This document shows, in pieces, positions 16,751-26,294 of a stretch of DNA of 64,000 nucleotides. This DNA comes from Paenibacillus sp. XY044 (GTDB taxonomy: Bacteria; Bacillota; Bacilli; Paenibacillales; Paenibacillaceae): contig NZ_NQMO01000001.1 in the NCBI RefSeq assembly GCF_002257645.1, positions 1,164,065 to 1,228,064 of the forward strand, in the 5' to 3' direction. How positions within the stretch are numbered: the first letter of the stretch is position 1; every line of letters starts with the position of its first letter. The notes below the pieces were generated by a model, which saw nothing but the letters and a program-made list of their open reading frames with translations, had not been told where the DNA came from and made no database searches. Made by a program: the position numbers and the translations under genes.

Positions 16751-18223
16751 ATGGCCCAAACCACTTCTTCCTCCGCATCCGGCGCTGCCCGGGTCGGAGT
16801 TCAAAAATTCGGGCGCTTCCTGAGCGGCATGGTCATGCCAAACATCGGAGCGTTCATCGCGTGGGGCTTGATTACGGCACTGTTCATTCCAACCGGCTGG
16901 ATTCCGAACGAATATCTCGCCAAACTGGTCGATCCGATGATCAAGTACCTGCTCCCTCTGCTGATCGGATACACCGGCGGTACGATGGTGCACAAGCAGC
17001 GCGGCGGCGTGATCGGGGCCCTCGTCACCATGGGCGTCATCATCGGGACCGATATTCCGATGTTCCTCGGCGCGATGGCCGTCGGACCGGGAGCTGCCTG
17101 GGTACTCAAACAGTTTGACAAAGCCGTCGAAGGCAAAATCAAGTCCGGCTTCGAAATGCTGGTCAACAACTTCTCGCTTGGTATTATCGGCGGCGTGCTC
17201 GTCCTTATCGCTTATTCGATCGTGGGACGCATCATCGAAGCCGTCACAAACGTGCTTTCCTCAGGCGTCGAGTTTCTGGTTCACCACCACCTGATTCCGC
17301 TCGTCAATATTTTGATCGAACCGGCGAAGGTGCTGTTCCTGAACAACGCCATCAACCACGGTGTTCTGAGTCCGATCGCCATTGAACAGGCACAGAGCGC
17401 AGGCAAGTCGATCCTGTTCATGCTAGAATCGAACCCAGGTCCTGGACTCGGCATTCTGCTCGCTTACATGATCGTAGGCCGCGGATCTGCGCGCCAATCT
17501 GCACCGGGCGCAGCGATTATCCACTTCTTTGGCGGGATTCATGAAATTTACTTCCCGTACATTCTGATGAACCCGCGCCTCATTCTGGCAGCTATGGCCG
17601 GTGGTGTGACAGGCACATTCACGTTCTCGCTGTTGAACGCAGGACTCGTTGGCCCGCCATCTCCGGGCAGCATCATCGCTTACCTGGCCATGGCACCGCG
17701 GGGAGAAATTCTTCCCGTCCTGAGCGGCGTTATCACCGCTGCGATCGTTTCCTTCGTCGTCGCTGCGCTTTTGCTTAAAACCAGCAAGAAGACGGAAGAA
17801 GACGAGGACGATCTTGAAGAAGCAACAAAACGCATGAAAGACATGAAAGCCGCCGGAACTCCGGCTGCAGCGGCTGCTGTAGCAACAGAAGGAGCAAAAG
17901 AAGCAACGGCTCCTGCGGCGGCAAGTGCCGAAGGACAGAAGAGCAAAGACGAGGTTCATAAAATCGTCTTCGCCTGCGACGCCGGAATGGGTTCCAGTGC
18001 CATGGGTGCCTCCATCCTTCGCAAGAAAATGAAGGCCGCCGGATCGCCGATCGAAGTAACAAACACGGCGATCAGCGACATTCCGTCCGATGCGGATATC
18101 GTCGTTACGCATAAAACGCTGACAGACCGTGCACGCGGGGTAGCGCCGCAAGCAGAGCATATTTCCATCGACAATTTCCTGAAGAGTCCGGAATATGACG
18201 AACTTGTTGAACGCTTGAAATAA
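16751..18223 (+). CDS. mtlA: MtlA, mannitol-specific PTS enzyme IICB
   Basis: Membrane permease and phosphotransferase that imports mannitol as mannitol-1-phosphate. It has 490 aa: an EIIC membrane domain with NIGAFIAWGLITALFIPTGW and the substrate-site motif GGIHEIYFPYIL, an alanine-rich linker at about 345-395, then EIIB with the phospho-cysteine in FACDAGMGSSAMG. There is no EIIA domain, which is supplied by mtlF. AAGGAGG lies nine bases before the ATG. First gene of mtlA-R-F-D. Confidence 0.96.
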   Translation: MAQTTSSSASGAARVGVQKFGRFLSGMVMPNIGAFIAWGLITALFIPTGWIPNEYLAKLVDPMIKYLLPLLIGYTGGTMVHKQRGGVIGALVTMGVIIGTDIPMFLGAMAVGPGAAWVLKQFDKAVEGKIKSGFEMLVNNFSLGIIGGVLVLIAYSIVGRIIEAVTNVLSSGVEFLVHHHLIPLVNILIEPAKVLFLNNAINHGVLSPIAIEQAQSAGKSILFMLESNPGPGLGILLAYMIVGRGSARQSAPGAAIIHFFGGIHEIYFPYILMNPRLILAAMAGGVTGTFTFSLLNAGLVGPPSPGSIIAYLAMAPRGEILPVLSGVITAAIVSFVVAALLLKTSKKTEEDEDDLEEATKRMKDMKAAGTPAAAAAVATEGAKEATAPAAASAEGQKSKDEVHKIVFACDAGMGSSAMGASILRKKMKAAGSPIEVTNTAISDIPSDADIVVTHKTLTDRARGVAPQAEHISIDNFLKSPEYDELVERLK

Positions 18224-18240
18224 CTATAAAAAACGCTTGA

Positions 18241-18284
18241 GGCGAATGGATGCGGGCATGAGGGCCGGCATCCAAGCGCCTTTT
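18241..18284 (+). terminator. Intercistronic terminator between mtlA and mtlR
   Basis: GGCG and TGGATGC pair with GCATCCA and CGCC, followed by TTTT. It probably lowers read-through so that mtlR is made in smaller amounts than mtlA. Confidence 0.7.
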
Positions 18285-18309
18285 GCGGTCGTTTTGGAGG
18301 CTTATGGCC

Positions 18310-20481
18310 ATGGAATTGTCACACCGTGTAAGACAGATCTTGGATTTGCTGCTGCGCAGCCCTTCGGAAAGTACGGTTGCCGAAATCGCCAGCAGCATTC
18401 GGGTCAGCCCGAGGACGGTGCACAGGGAGCTGGACGCGGTCGAGAGCTATCTCCATCGGCACGGGATTACGCTACACCGCAAAGCCGGTTCCGGCCTCAG
18501 TGTGGAAGGAGATCCTGCTCAGATTGAACAAGTCCGCTCGGAGCTGCTCATGCCCGCCGAGATCGAATACTCGGCGGATGAGCGGCAGGTATACCTCCTT
18601 GCCAGACTGCTTGGTTCGCGGGAACCGGTGAAGCTGTTTGCGCTCGCTCACGAGATGAAGGTCACCGTTCCGACCGTAGGCGCGGACCTGGACGATTTGA
18701 CCGACTGGATCGGCAAACAAGGCCTTCTGCTTATCCGCCGGCGTGGCTACGGGGTGGAGATTAGCGGTTCAGAACCTTTAATCCGCGAGGCGGTTCGTAC
18801 GCTCGTCCGCTTCCGGCTCGATGACCTGTCGCTGATCGGATATTCCGAGCAGAAGCCGCTTCACCCCGTGGATGCCCGAATCGCTTCAATGGCGGGGACG
18901 GACCGGATTTCGGCGATCGAAGAAACGTTGTGGAAGTGGGAGGAGCGGCATCAGGAAGAATCCTTCAGTGAGGAAGCTTATACCGATCTGCTGATCCGGC
19001 TGTCCATCGCGGCAGCCCGCATTCAAAGCGGCATCGTAGTCACCGAGGCGGAAGCTGAACGTCTCGTCAATCTGAGGCGGTTTGATCAGCCATCCGCCGT
19101 ACCGGCTCAAGACGACAAAATACAATCCGCTGAACTTCTCTGCAGGGAACTGAGTCAGGTTCTGAACATGGATTTTCCGCTGCCAGAAGTGAGGTATACC
19201 GCGGAACTTCTCGAAAGGGCTTCGGCGCATTCGTCCGGAATGCTTCCAGCGGATGATTTGGAGCTTGCCGGAACCGTTCGGTCGCTCATCCGCAAGATGC
19301 GGGAATTGGATGCGAACGACTATACCGCTGACCGCTCCCTCCGGGACGGATTGTTCATGCATTTGAAAGCGGCGATGGAACGAATTATTGCCGGTCAGCG
19401 GATCCGAAATCCTCTGCTGGATACGATCCGCAAAGATTATGCCGAGCTGTTCGGCCGGGTCCGGCAGGCAGCGGATGCCGTCTTTCCTTCCGTTCGCATC
19501 CCGGACGAGGAGATCGCTTTTCTGGTGATGCATTTCGGAGCCGCACGGGAGCGGATCGGCCAGATCCCTCAGCATTTGCGTGCGGTAATCGTATGCACGA
19601 GCGGAATCGGCTCTTCCAAAATGCTGGCGGTCAGGCTCCGCAAGGAATTTCCGCAGCTGCAGATCGTCGAACAGGCTTCATGGTATGAGGCCGCCAGAAT
19701 CCCAAGAACGGACTACGATTTAATCATCAGTACCGTCGATTTGCCTCTGCCACAGGAACAATATTTGAAACTGAGTCCGCTGCTTACTCCAACCGAAGCG
19801 GAGAGGCTTCGGGATTATATCCGGCTTCGTGGCGTGAAGCCGCTGCCGGGCGCATCATCGGCGGATGCGCAGCCGCTGCCCGGACTGCTGGAGGATTTGG
19901 CCCCGGAGCTTAAAGAGATGCCTGCCGACCGCAGGGAAGCGGCCGGCACAGCTGATATGGACGGCTTGCGTTCTTTGAACAGAACCCTCCAGCAGAGTGT
20001 TAAGCTTTTGGAAGACTTTCGAGTGCTTCCGCTGCGGATTGAGGGGAGGCCGAGTCTAGATCGCTGGCTGCGCGCAGCCTGCACAGCGCCGGTGCTCCGG
20101 GACGTAATTTTGAACCCGGAAGAGGTCGCGGCTCTGCTGCTTCAGCGGGAACAGCAAGGAACTCAGCTTATTCCTGGCACGGAGCTGGCGCTGTTTCATA
20201 CGCGCAGCGATACGGTGAAACGGCCGGCGTTGATGCTCTTTGAACTGGACCATAGTTTCAGGCTGGATGACTCGTCCGATGTTGAATTGTCACGCTTTTT
20301 GCTCATGCTGGCCCCGCGGCAGCTTGAGCGGGAGACCCTGGAGGTGCTGAGCGAAATCAGCGCAACTCTGCTGGATGCCGATATGATTGAAGCCCTCGCG
20401 GAGGGGGATGAAGGGCGCATTAGGGAACTGATGTCCGCCCACCTCCGTGCATACTTAAAAAACAAATTGGAGAGAGAGTGA
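18310..20481 (+). CDS. mtlR: MtlR, PTS-controlled mannitol operon activator
   Basis: A PRD-containing activator of 723 aa: N-terminal helix-turn-helix domains (SPSESTVAEIASSIRVSPRT), two PRD domains, an EIIB-like domain (VIVCTSGIGSSKML, Cys429) and a C-terminal EIIA-like domain (His630 in LFHTRS). PRD2 keeps both phosphorylatable histidines (His351 in LFMHL, His408 in VMHFGAA). PRD1 has Arg230 and Glu299 where histidines are expected. The start at 18310 is set by GGAGG nine bases upstream. The family is regulated by phosphorylation from EI/HPr and the mannitol EIIA/EIIB. Confidence 0.93.
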   Translation: MELSHRVRQILDLLLRSPSESTVAEIASSIRVSPRTVHRELDAVESYLHRHGITLHRKAGSGLSVEGDPAQIEQVRSELLMPAEIEYSADERQVYLLARLLGSREPVKLFALAHEMKVTVPTVGADLDDLTDWIGKQGLLLIRRRGYGVEISGSEPLIREAVRTLVRFRLDDLSLIGYSEQKPLHPVDARIASMAGTDRISAIEETLWKWEERHQEESFSEEAYTDLLIRLSIAAARIQSGIVVTEAEAERLVNLRRFDQPSAVPAQDDKIQSAELLCRELSQVLNMDFPLPEVRYTAELLERASAHSSGMLPADDLELAGTVRSLIRKMRELDANDYTADRSLRDGLFMHLKAAMERIIAGQRIRNPLLDTIRKDYAELFGRVRQAADAVFPSVRIPDEEIAFLVMHFGAARERIGQIPQHLRAVIVCTSGIGSSKMLAVRLRKEFPQLQIVEQASWYEAARIPRTDYDLIISTVDLPLPQEQYLKLSPLLTPTEAERLRDYIRLRGVKPLPGASSADAQPLPGLLEDLAPELKEMPADRREAAGTADMDGLRSLNRTLQQSVKLLEDFRVLPLRIEGRPSLDRWLRAACTAPVLRDVILNPEEVAALLLQREQQGTQLIPGTELALFHTRSDTVKRPALMLFELDHSFRLDDSSDVELSRFLLMLAPRQLERETLEVLSEISATLLDADMIEALAEGDEGRIRELMSAHLRAYLKNKLERE

Positions 20482-20486
20482 TCATC

Positions 20487-20924
20487 ATGAGTATTTTATC
20501 TGCAGATCAAATTCGTTTGAACGTTAAAGTATCCGACAAGTACGAAGCCATTCGCCTTGCCGGACAAATGCTCGTCGATGCCGGGCATGTGGATCAGGAA
20601 TATGTCGAGAAGATGATTGAACGCGAAAACGCTTTGTCCACTTATATGGGTGCTGGCCTTGCCATTCCCCATGGAACGAACGAAGCCAAAGGAATGATCA
20701 AGTCGACCGGGCTGGCTGTGCTGCAAATTCCGGATGGGGTCGATTTTGGCGGAGATGAGCCGGCGGTGCTCGTCGTCGGGATCGCCGCCCAGAACGGAGA
20801 GCATATGGACATTCTGACCGGAGTCGCCATGGTCTGCTCGGATGAGGACAGTATGGAAGGCATCCGTACGGCAAAAACCGCCGAGGAAATTTTGAGCATC
20901 TTTGAAAGCGGGATGGAAGAATGA
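20487..20924 (+). CDS. mtlF: MtlF, mannitol-specific PTS enzyme IIA
   Basis: Cytosolic phospho-carrier of 145 aa that passes phosphate from HPr to the EIIB domain of MtlA. The active histidine lies in GAGLAIPHGTNEAKG near residue 60. The frame also opens with GTG at 20478, overlapping the mtlR stop, but the ATG at 20487 gives the usual MSIL start. The 3' end overlaps mtlD by four bases (ATGA), indicating coupled translation. Confidence 0.95.
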   Translation: MSILSADQIRLNVKVSDKYEAIRLAGQMLVDAGHVDQEYVEKMIERENALSTYMGAGLAIPHGTNEAKGMIKSTGLAVLQIPDGVDFGGDEPAVLVVGIAAQNGEHMDILTGVAMVCSDEDSMEGIRTAKTAEEILSIFESGMEE

Positions 20925-22060
20925 GAGCTCTACATTTCGGCGCTGGGAATATCGGAAGGGGATTTATCGGACTGCTGCTCTCGCAGTCAGGCTACGAGGT
21001 CGTCTTTTCCGACGTGAACGAAACGTTGATTCAAACGATCCAGCAGCGAGGTTCCTATACCGTCACGATTGCCGACGAAAGCGGGGAGGTCATCCCTGTA
21101 GAGGGTGTTGGTGCTATTGACGGCCGAGATCCCGCCGCAGTTGCGGAGGCGGTGGCTTCCGCTGATTTGGTCACGACGGCTGTCGGAGTCAACATTTTGA
21201 AACACATCGCTCCGGGGATTGCTGCAGGTTTGAAGCTTCGCATGGAACGCGGTGCAGGCCCGCTTCATGTCATCGCCTGCGAAAATGCGATCGGCGCCAG
21301 CACGCAGCTGAAAGAGCATGTCATGGGCCATCTGTCCCTGGAAGAACAGCAAAAAGCCGCTTCTTATGCGGCTTTCCCGGATTCGGCGGTGGATCGCATC
21401 GTGCCGCTGCAGCATCATGAGGATCCGCTCGCGGTCACGGTAGAGCGATTCTACGAATGGGTGATCAATCATTCCCAAATGTTCCCGGGCACCCAGGAAA
21501 TCCAGGGCGTTCATTACGTTGACGACTTGATTCCTTATATTGAGCGCAAGCTCTTTACTGTAAATACCGGTCATTGCAGTGCAGCATACGCCGGATACCG
21601 GAAAGGATATGCGACGATCCAGGAAGCGATGAAAGATGAGGAAGTCGCCGGGCTGGTTACAGGCGCTTTGCAGGAGACGGGAAGCATGCTCATGCGCGCT
21701 TACGGCTTTGACGCTGCGGAGCATGAGAACTATATCCGCACGATCATGGATCGCTTCCGCAATCCTTATTTGAGCGATGAGGTTGTCCGGGTAGGCCGGT
21801 CACCCATTCGGAAGCTGTCCCCGGAAGACCGCTTGGTCCGGCCGGCGCTTCGGGCCTGGGAGCAGGGCGGCTCCTTCGAGAACTTGACCGAAGTCATGGC
21901 GCTGGCGCTTCAGTTTGACTATGCGGAAGATCCGGAGGCCGTAAAGCTTCAGGGTTTGATCGCGGACAAAGGCGTACGCCAGGCTTTTGCCGAAGTGAGC
22001 GGACTTGATCAAGACCATGTGCTGACCGAGAAAGTCCTGAAGGCATACAATCATCAATAA
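20921..22060 (+). CDS. mtlD: MtlD, mannitol-1-phosphate 5-dehydrogenase
   Basis: NAD-dependent dehydrogenase of 379 aa that converts mannitol-1-phosphate to fructose-6-phosphate. The Rossmann glycine motif FGAGNIGRGFIG is at the N-terminus, and the family signature around KLFTVNTGHCSAAYAGYRKG lies about halfway. The ATG overlaps the mtlF stop codon. It completes the mannitol pathway of the operon. Confidence 0.96.
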   Translation: MRALHFGAGNIGRGFIGLLLSQSGYEVVFSDVNETLIQTIQQRGSYTVTIADESGEVIPVEGVGAIDGRDPAAVAEAVASADLVTTAVGVNILKHIAPGIAAGLKLRMERGAGPLHVIACENAIGASTQLKEHVMGHLSLEEQQKAASYAAFPDSAVDRIVPLQHHEDPLAVTVERFYEWVINHSQMFPGTQEIQGVHYVDDLIPYIERKLFTVNTGHCSAAYAGYRKGYATIQEAMKDEEVAGLVTGALQETGSMLMRAYGFDAAEHENYIRTIMDRFRNPYLSDEVVRVGRSPIRKLSPEDRLVRPALRAWEQGGSFENLTEVMALALQFDYAEDPEAVKLQGLIADKGVRQAFAEVSGLDQDHVLTEKVLKAYNHQ

Positions 22061-22132
22061 TCGTACGAGATAGAGTCGTTCATGATAGATGAATTCAAAC
22101 GCAAAGCAATATACAATAAGGAGGTATGGATT

Positions 22133-23857
22133 ATGAGCCAACTGCTGACCGGCGTGCCCGCATCACCGGGCATCGCCATTGCCACAGCGTACCGGCTGGA
22201 AGCGGATGAGACCATCCCGCAGCAGAGAAAGGTTGATGATCCTGCGGCCGAGAAACAGCGGCTGCGCAGCGCCGTGGATGCGGCTAAGGCTGATATCGAC
22301 CGGATTCGGGAAACGACGCTGGAGCGGCTGGGACCGCAGAAGGCCGAGATTTTCGAAGCCCATCTGTTCCTCTTGGACGATCCGGACTTGATCGACACGG
22401 CTATGGACCAAATTGAGAGCGAAGGCGTTAACGCGGAATATGCCCTGCACGAAGTGGCTTCCAGCATCATCGAAGCGCTGCAGTCCATGGATAACGAGCT
22501 GCTGCGGGAACGCGCGGCGGACGTGAAGGATATTACGGGGCGGGTCATCAGCAAGCTGGAAGGACGGGAACACAGCGCGCTGTCCGAGCTGAGCGCCGAA
22601 ACCATTCTGATTGCCAAAGACTTGACCCCTTCCGATACGGCCCAGTTAAATCTGGAATTCGTTCGTGGATTTGTCACGGAGATCGGAAGCCGAACGTCGC
22701 ATTCGGCCATCATGGCCCGCTCCCTTGAACTGGCGGCCGTCGTCGGGACCGGCGCGGGGGCGTCTGCGATTCGGACGGGGGATACGGTCATTCTAGACGC
22801 AACGGCCGGACAGGTCATCGTGAACCCGTCGGATGAGCAGCTTCGGGAATATTCCGTGCGCAAGGCTGAATATGAGGAATATAAGACCCGCATGCGCGGC
22901 TACGTGGATCGGCCGTCGGTCACTGCAGACGGTGTTCAGCTGGAGCTGGCCAGCAATATCGGCGGCATTGACGATCTGGAGAAGGTGGTTGCGAACGGGG
23001 CGGACGGCATCGGCTTGTTCCGTACCGAATTCCTGTACATGGGGCGCAATTCCTTCCCTTCCGAAGAAGAGCAGTATTCAGTCTATAAGCACGTCCTGGA
23101 GAAAATGAACGGCAAGCGCGTCGTCATCCGTACGCTGGACATCGGCGGTGACAAAGAGCTGCCGTATCTGCAGCTTCCGAAGGAGATGAATCCGTTTCTG
23201 GGCCAGCGGGCCATCCGTTTATGCCTGGACAAGGAGGATCTGTTCCGTACGCAGCTTCGAGCGCTGCTTCGGGCCAGCGTACACGGCAAGCTCGCCATTA
23301 TGTTCCCGATGATTGCGGTTCTGAGCGAGCTTCGCGAAGCCAAGCGGATTCTCGCAGAAGAACGTACCAAGCTTGAGCAGGAGGGGACGAAGGTGTCCGA
23401 TGCGCTCGAGGTTGGCATCATGATCGAAATTCCCGCTGCAGCGATCGCCGCCGACGTGTTGGCGAAGGAAGTGGACTTTTTCAGCATAGGCACGAACGAT
23501 CTGATTCAATATACCATGGCCGCGGACCGCATGAACGAATCGGTCGCCTATTTATATCAGCCGCATCACCCGTCGATTCTCCGCTTGGTGCAGCTCGTGA
23601 TCCAGGCGGCCAACCGACACGGCAAATGGGCCGGCATGTGCGGCGAAATGGCCGGAGATTCGGCAGCGATTCCGCTGCTTCTCGGGCTTGGACTGTACGA
23701 ATTCAGCATGAGCGCCTCGTCCATACTCCCTGCCCGAGAGCTGATTTCCCGCTTGTCCCGGGAGGAATGGGCAGGCTTGGCCGAGCAGGCGCTCGGCATG
23801 AGCACTCAGCAAGAGGTACTTGATTTTGTCAACCAACAACTAAGGAGTGAAGCATAA
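22133..23857 (+). CDS. ptsI: PTS enzyme I (PtsI)
   Basis: PEP-protein phosphotransferase of 574 aa, the first phosphate donor of the PTS. The phospho-histidine is in GSRTSHSAIMARSL, the PEP site in GTNDLIQYTMAADRMNE, and the C-terminal cysteine motif in MCGEMAGD. The start at 22133 is set by AAGGAGG nine bases upstream; a longer frame from 22082 adds 17 non-homologous residues. It lies 72 bases after mtlD on the same strand with no obvious terminator between them, and it precedes the HPr gene. This ptsI-ptsH order is the reverse of the usual ptsHI. Confidence 0.93.
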   Translation: MSQLLTGVPASPGIAIATAYRLEADETIPQQRKVDDPAAEKQRLRSAVDAAKADIDRIRETTLERLGPQKAEIFEAHLFLLDDPDLIDTAMDQIESEGVNAEYALHEVASSIIEALQSMDNELLRERAADVKDITGRVISKLEGREHSALSELSAETILIAKDLTPSDTAQLNLEFVRGFVTEIGSRTSHSAIMARSLELAAVVGTGAGASAIRTGDTVILDATAGQVIVNPSDEQLREYSVRKAEYEEYKTRMRGYVDRPSVTADGVQLELASNIGGIDDLEKVVANGADGIGLFRTEFLYMGRNSFPSEEEQYSVYKHVLEKMNGKRVVIRTLDIGGDKELPYLQLPKEMNPFLGQRAIRLCLDKEDLFRTQLRALLRASVHGKLAIMFPMIAVLSELREAKRILAEERTKLEQEGTKVSDALEVGIMIEIPAAAIAADVLAKEVDFFSIGTNDLIQYTMAADRMNESVAYLYQPHHPSILRLVQLVIQAANRHGKWAGMCGEMAGDSAAIPLLLGLGLYEFSMSASSILPARELISRLSREEWAGLAEQALGMSTQQEVLDFVNQQLRSEA

Positions 23858-23860
23858 GCT

Positions 23861-24124
23861 ATGGTATCCCAAACTTTTACCGTCATCCACCCGCAAGGGT
23901 TTCATGCCCGTCCTTCGAAACTGTTCGTAGAAAAGGCAAATACGTTTCCTTGTAAAGTCACGCTGTTCAAAGGCGAGAAGAAAGCCAACGGCAAAAGCTC
24001 CCTCGGTTTGCTAACCTTGGGAATTGCCGCAGGCGATGAAATTCGACTGGAAGCGGACGGCGAGCAGGAAGAGCAGGCACTGCAGGAGCTGGGCCAAATG
24101 CTCACCAAAATTTACGAAGAATAG
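23861..24124 (+). CDS. ptsH: HPr-family phosphocarrier protein
   Basis: An 87-aa phosphocarrier between EI and the EIIA proteins. His15 lies in PQGFHARPSKLF and the regulatory serine in NGKSSLG aligns with Ser46 (Lys45-Ser46), the HPr kinase target in Firmicutes. It starts four bases after the ptsI stop. The sequence around Ser46 differs from the canonical KSIMG, so it may be a paralogue dedicated to this operon rather than the housekeeping HPr. Confidence 0.9.
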   Translation: MVSQTFTVIHPQGFHARPSKLFVEKANTFPCKVTLFKGEKKANGKSSLGLLTLGIAAGDEIRLEADGEQEEQALQELGQMLTKIYEE

Positions 24125-24136
24125 TCTGAAGCAGCA

Positions 24137-24188
24137 AAAACCATCCAGAGCCTCAGGGAGAAGTCCCTGATGGACTGGATGGTTTTTT
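24137..24188 (+). terminator. Terminator of the mannitol/PTS operon
   Basis: AAAACCATCCAG pairs with CTGGATGGTTTT around an inner CAGGGA/TCCCTG hairpin, ending in a T-run. Confidence 0.9.
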
Positions 24189-24226
24189 ATATCGCAAGAA
24201 AAGCTTGATGCGGTCTGGCTTCTTTT

Positions 24227-25963
24227 CTACAGCTTAAGCTGCATGTTATATAGATGCGCATAGGTGCCGTTGTGCTTCAATAGCTCGTCATGCGTGCCTT
24301 GTTCCGCAACCCCGTCATCGGTCAGAACGATGATCCGCTCTGCATTCCGGACCGTGGACAGCCGATGGGCGATCACCAAAGTCGTACGGTTGTCGGACAG
24401 TTTCTCCAGCGATGCTTGAACCGCCTGCTCACTGTCGTTATCGAGGGAACTCGTGGCTTCGTCGAAGATGATCACGGGCGGATTTTTGAGAAACACTCTT
24501 GCAATGCTGAGCCGCTGCTTCTGACCGCCGGATAACTTCACCCCGCGCTGGCCGATGTCGGTATCGTAGCCGTCCGGCAGCCCCATAATAAAATCGTGGG
24601 CATAGGCCTGTTTGGTAGCCTCAATGACTTCCTCGCGGGTCGCCTCCATGTTGCCGTAACGGATATTATCGATGACAGTGCCGGCAAATAAATAAACATC
24701 CTGCTGGACGATGCCGATGTTCTGCCGCAGGGAACGCAAAGTCAAACTGCGGATATCATTGCCGTCCAGAAGAATCGTCCCTCCGCTCACTTCATAAAAC
24801 CGGGGGATCAGGGAGCACAGCGTCGTTTTTCCGACGCCGGACGGCCCGACGAGCGCAACATATTCGCCCGCTTCGATCGTGAGTGACAGGTCGGTCAGCA
24901 CTTCACGATGATTTACTTTATATTTGAAGGATACCTGCCGGAATTCCACTCGTCCTTCGGCATGGGAGAGCTCGCTGGCATCCGGCGCGTCGGATATATC
25001 CGGCTCCACCTCCAAAATCTCCATGAACCGGTCAAACCCCGTCATGCCTTCCTGATACAGCCTTGCGAAATTCACCATTCGTTGAATGGGCTCGATCAGA
25101 ATGCCGATGCACAAAAAGAAAGTCAGCAAGTCCGGCAGCTTCATCGACGAATGGACGATGGCGGCTCCGCCGAAGACGATGACGGCGACGGTAATCAGCT
25201 GCGTAAAGCCGATCATCCCGCCTGAGAAGATCGCTTCGCTCTTATACCCGTCGCTACGGCTTTGGAGAAAGCGGTCGTTGGCACGGGCGAACTTGCGGAT
25301 CTCCACCTGCTCGTTTGTAAACGATTTGACGACGCGGATTCCGGAGAGCGAGTCTTCCACCTGTTCATTAATGTCTCCGATCCGGTCCCGGCTGACCCGC
25401 AGGGCCGCGTTCATTTTCCGGTTAAAATAAAAGGCGTACACAGCCATCACCGGCAAGAACAGAAAGACGATCAGGGTCAGCTTGACGTCGATCGCGATTA
25501 AAATGATAAACGCACCTGTAAATTTCAGGATGGATATGAGCAGGTCCTCCGGTCCGTGATGGTACAGCTCGGCAAGGGACAAAATGTCGTTCGTGGTCCG
25601 GGTCATCAGCTGGCCGGTTTTCTGTTCGTCATAAAAGCGGAACGAAAGCTTCTGCAAGTGTTCGAAGAGTTCGCTCCGCATGTCGCCTTCCATCATGGCA
25701 CCCATCATATGGCCTTTGTAATCTACAAATACCTCACAGACGATATGCAGGATCACCAATGTGAGCAATCCCGCACCGACAGCATAGATTCGGGACAGGG
25801 CGTCCGAATAAGTTCCGTCAAGCAGCTCCGAGGTGATGTAGCGGACACCGAGCGGAAGAACAAGCGTAATCGCCGACAAAATAAAAGCGCATGCCATATC
25901 GGCGGCAAACAGTCCCTTGTAGGGTTTATAGTAGGAAATGAATTTATGGATTTTGGAATTCAA
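24227..25963 (-). CDS. ABC exporter, fused membrane and ATPase domains (MsbA/BmrA-like)
   Basis: A 578-aa half-transporter, probably a homodimeric drug or lipid exporter. Six membrane segments occupy about residues 1-310. The nucleotide-binding domain has Walker A GPSGVGKTTL, Q-loop IVQQDVYLFAGTV, signature LSGGQKQR, Walker B VIIFDEATSSLD and the switch histidine IAHRLST. The start is TTG at 25963, preceded by GGGAGGA. The leader carries overlapping inverted repeats that could occlude this ribosome binding site. Substrate unknown. Confidence 0.9.
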   Translation of the reverse strand: MNSKIHKFISYYKPYKGLFAADMACAFILSAITLVLPLGVRYITSELLDGTYSDALSRIYAVGAGLLTLVILHIVCEVFVDYKGHMMGAMMEGDMRSELFEHLQKLSFRFYDEQKTGQLMTRTTNDILSLAELYHHGPEDLLISILKFTGAFIILIAIDVKLTLIVFLFLPVMAVYAFYFNRKMNAALRVSRDRIGDINEQVEDSLSGIRVVKSFTNEQVEIRKFARANDRFLQSRSDGYKSEAIFSGGMIGFTQLITVAVIVFGGAAIVHSSMKLPDLLTFFLCIGILIEPIQRMVNFARLYQEGMTGFDRFMEILEVEPDISDAPDASELSHAEGRVEFRQVSFKYKVNHREVLTDLSLTIEAGEYVALVGPSGVGKTTLCSLIPRFYEVSGGTILLDGNDIRSLTLRSLRQNIGIVQQDVYLFAGTVIDNIRYGNMEATREEVIEATKQAYAHDFIMGLPDGYDTDIGQRGVKLSGGQKQRLSIARVFLKNPPVIIFDEATSSLDNDSEQAVQASLEKLSDNRTTLVIAHRLSTVRNAERIIVLTDDGVAEQGTHDELLKHNGTYAHLYNMQLKL

Positions 25964-25970
25964 TTGGATT

Positions 25971-26011
25971 CCTCCCGTATTGCAGGAGGGTTATAGTATA
26001 GTCGCCCTCCT
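25971..26011 (-). promoter_or_regulatory. Leader of the ABC exporter with overlapping inverted repeats
   Basis: On the minus strand, AGGAGGG, 14 bases and CCCTCCT form a perfect repeat that brackets TATACT, a possible -10. The same CCTCC can also pair with the GGAGG of the ribosome binding site. It therefore reads either as an operator over the promoter or as a translational switch. Farther upstream GTAGGTAAG (26016-26024) is complementary to CTTACCTAC (26146-26154). The rest of the gap 25964-26294 shows no gene. Confidence 0.45.
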
Positions 26012-26294
26012 GTTGGTAGGTAAGACGGCGAATTTTTTCATAGAAAACACCCTTTCCGTTAGGTTTACTTTCATCATATCCGAAGGGATTTCCTTTTAGG
26101 AGTAATATTTGCCTATAACTAAAAATTACTGCTGCCTGGGCGTGCCTTACCTACGCCACGCGATTTGATTCACTGAATATGAGGCGGGTAATGAAATAAA
26201 ACGTTCTTTCTATACAAACAGATGGCAGGCTCCTGTGCAGGCAGTCCTCTTCGTGTAACTCGAAAGGAGCTGATATGTTATCCGACATCATTTC

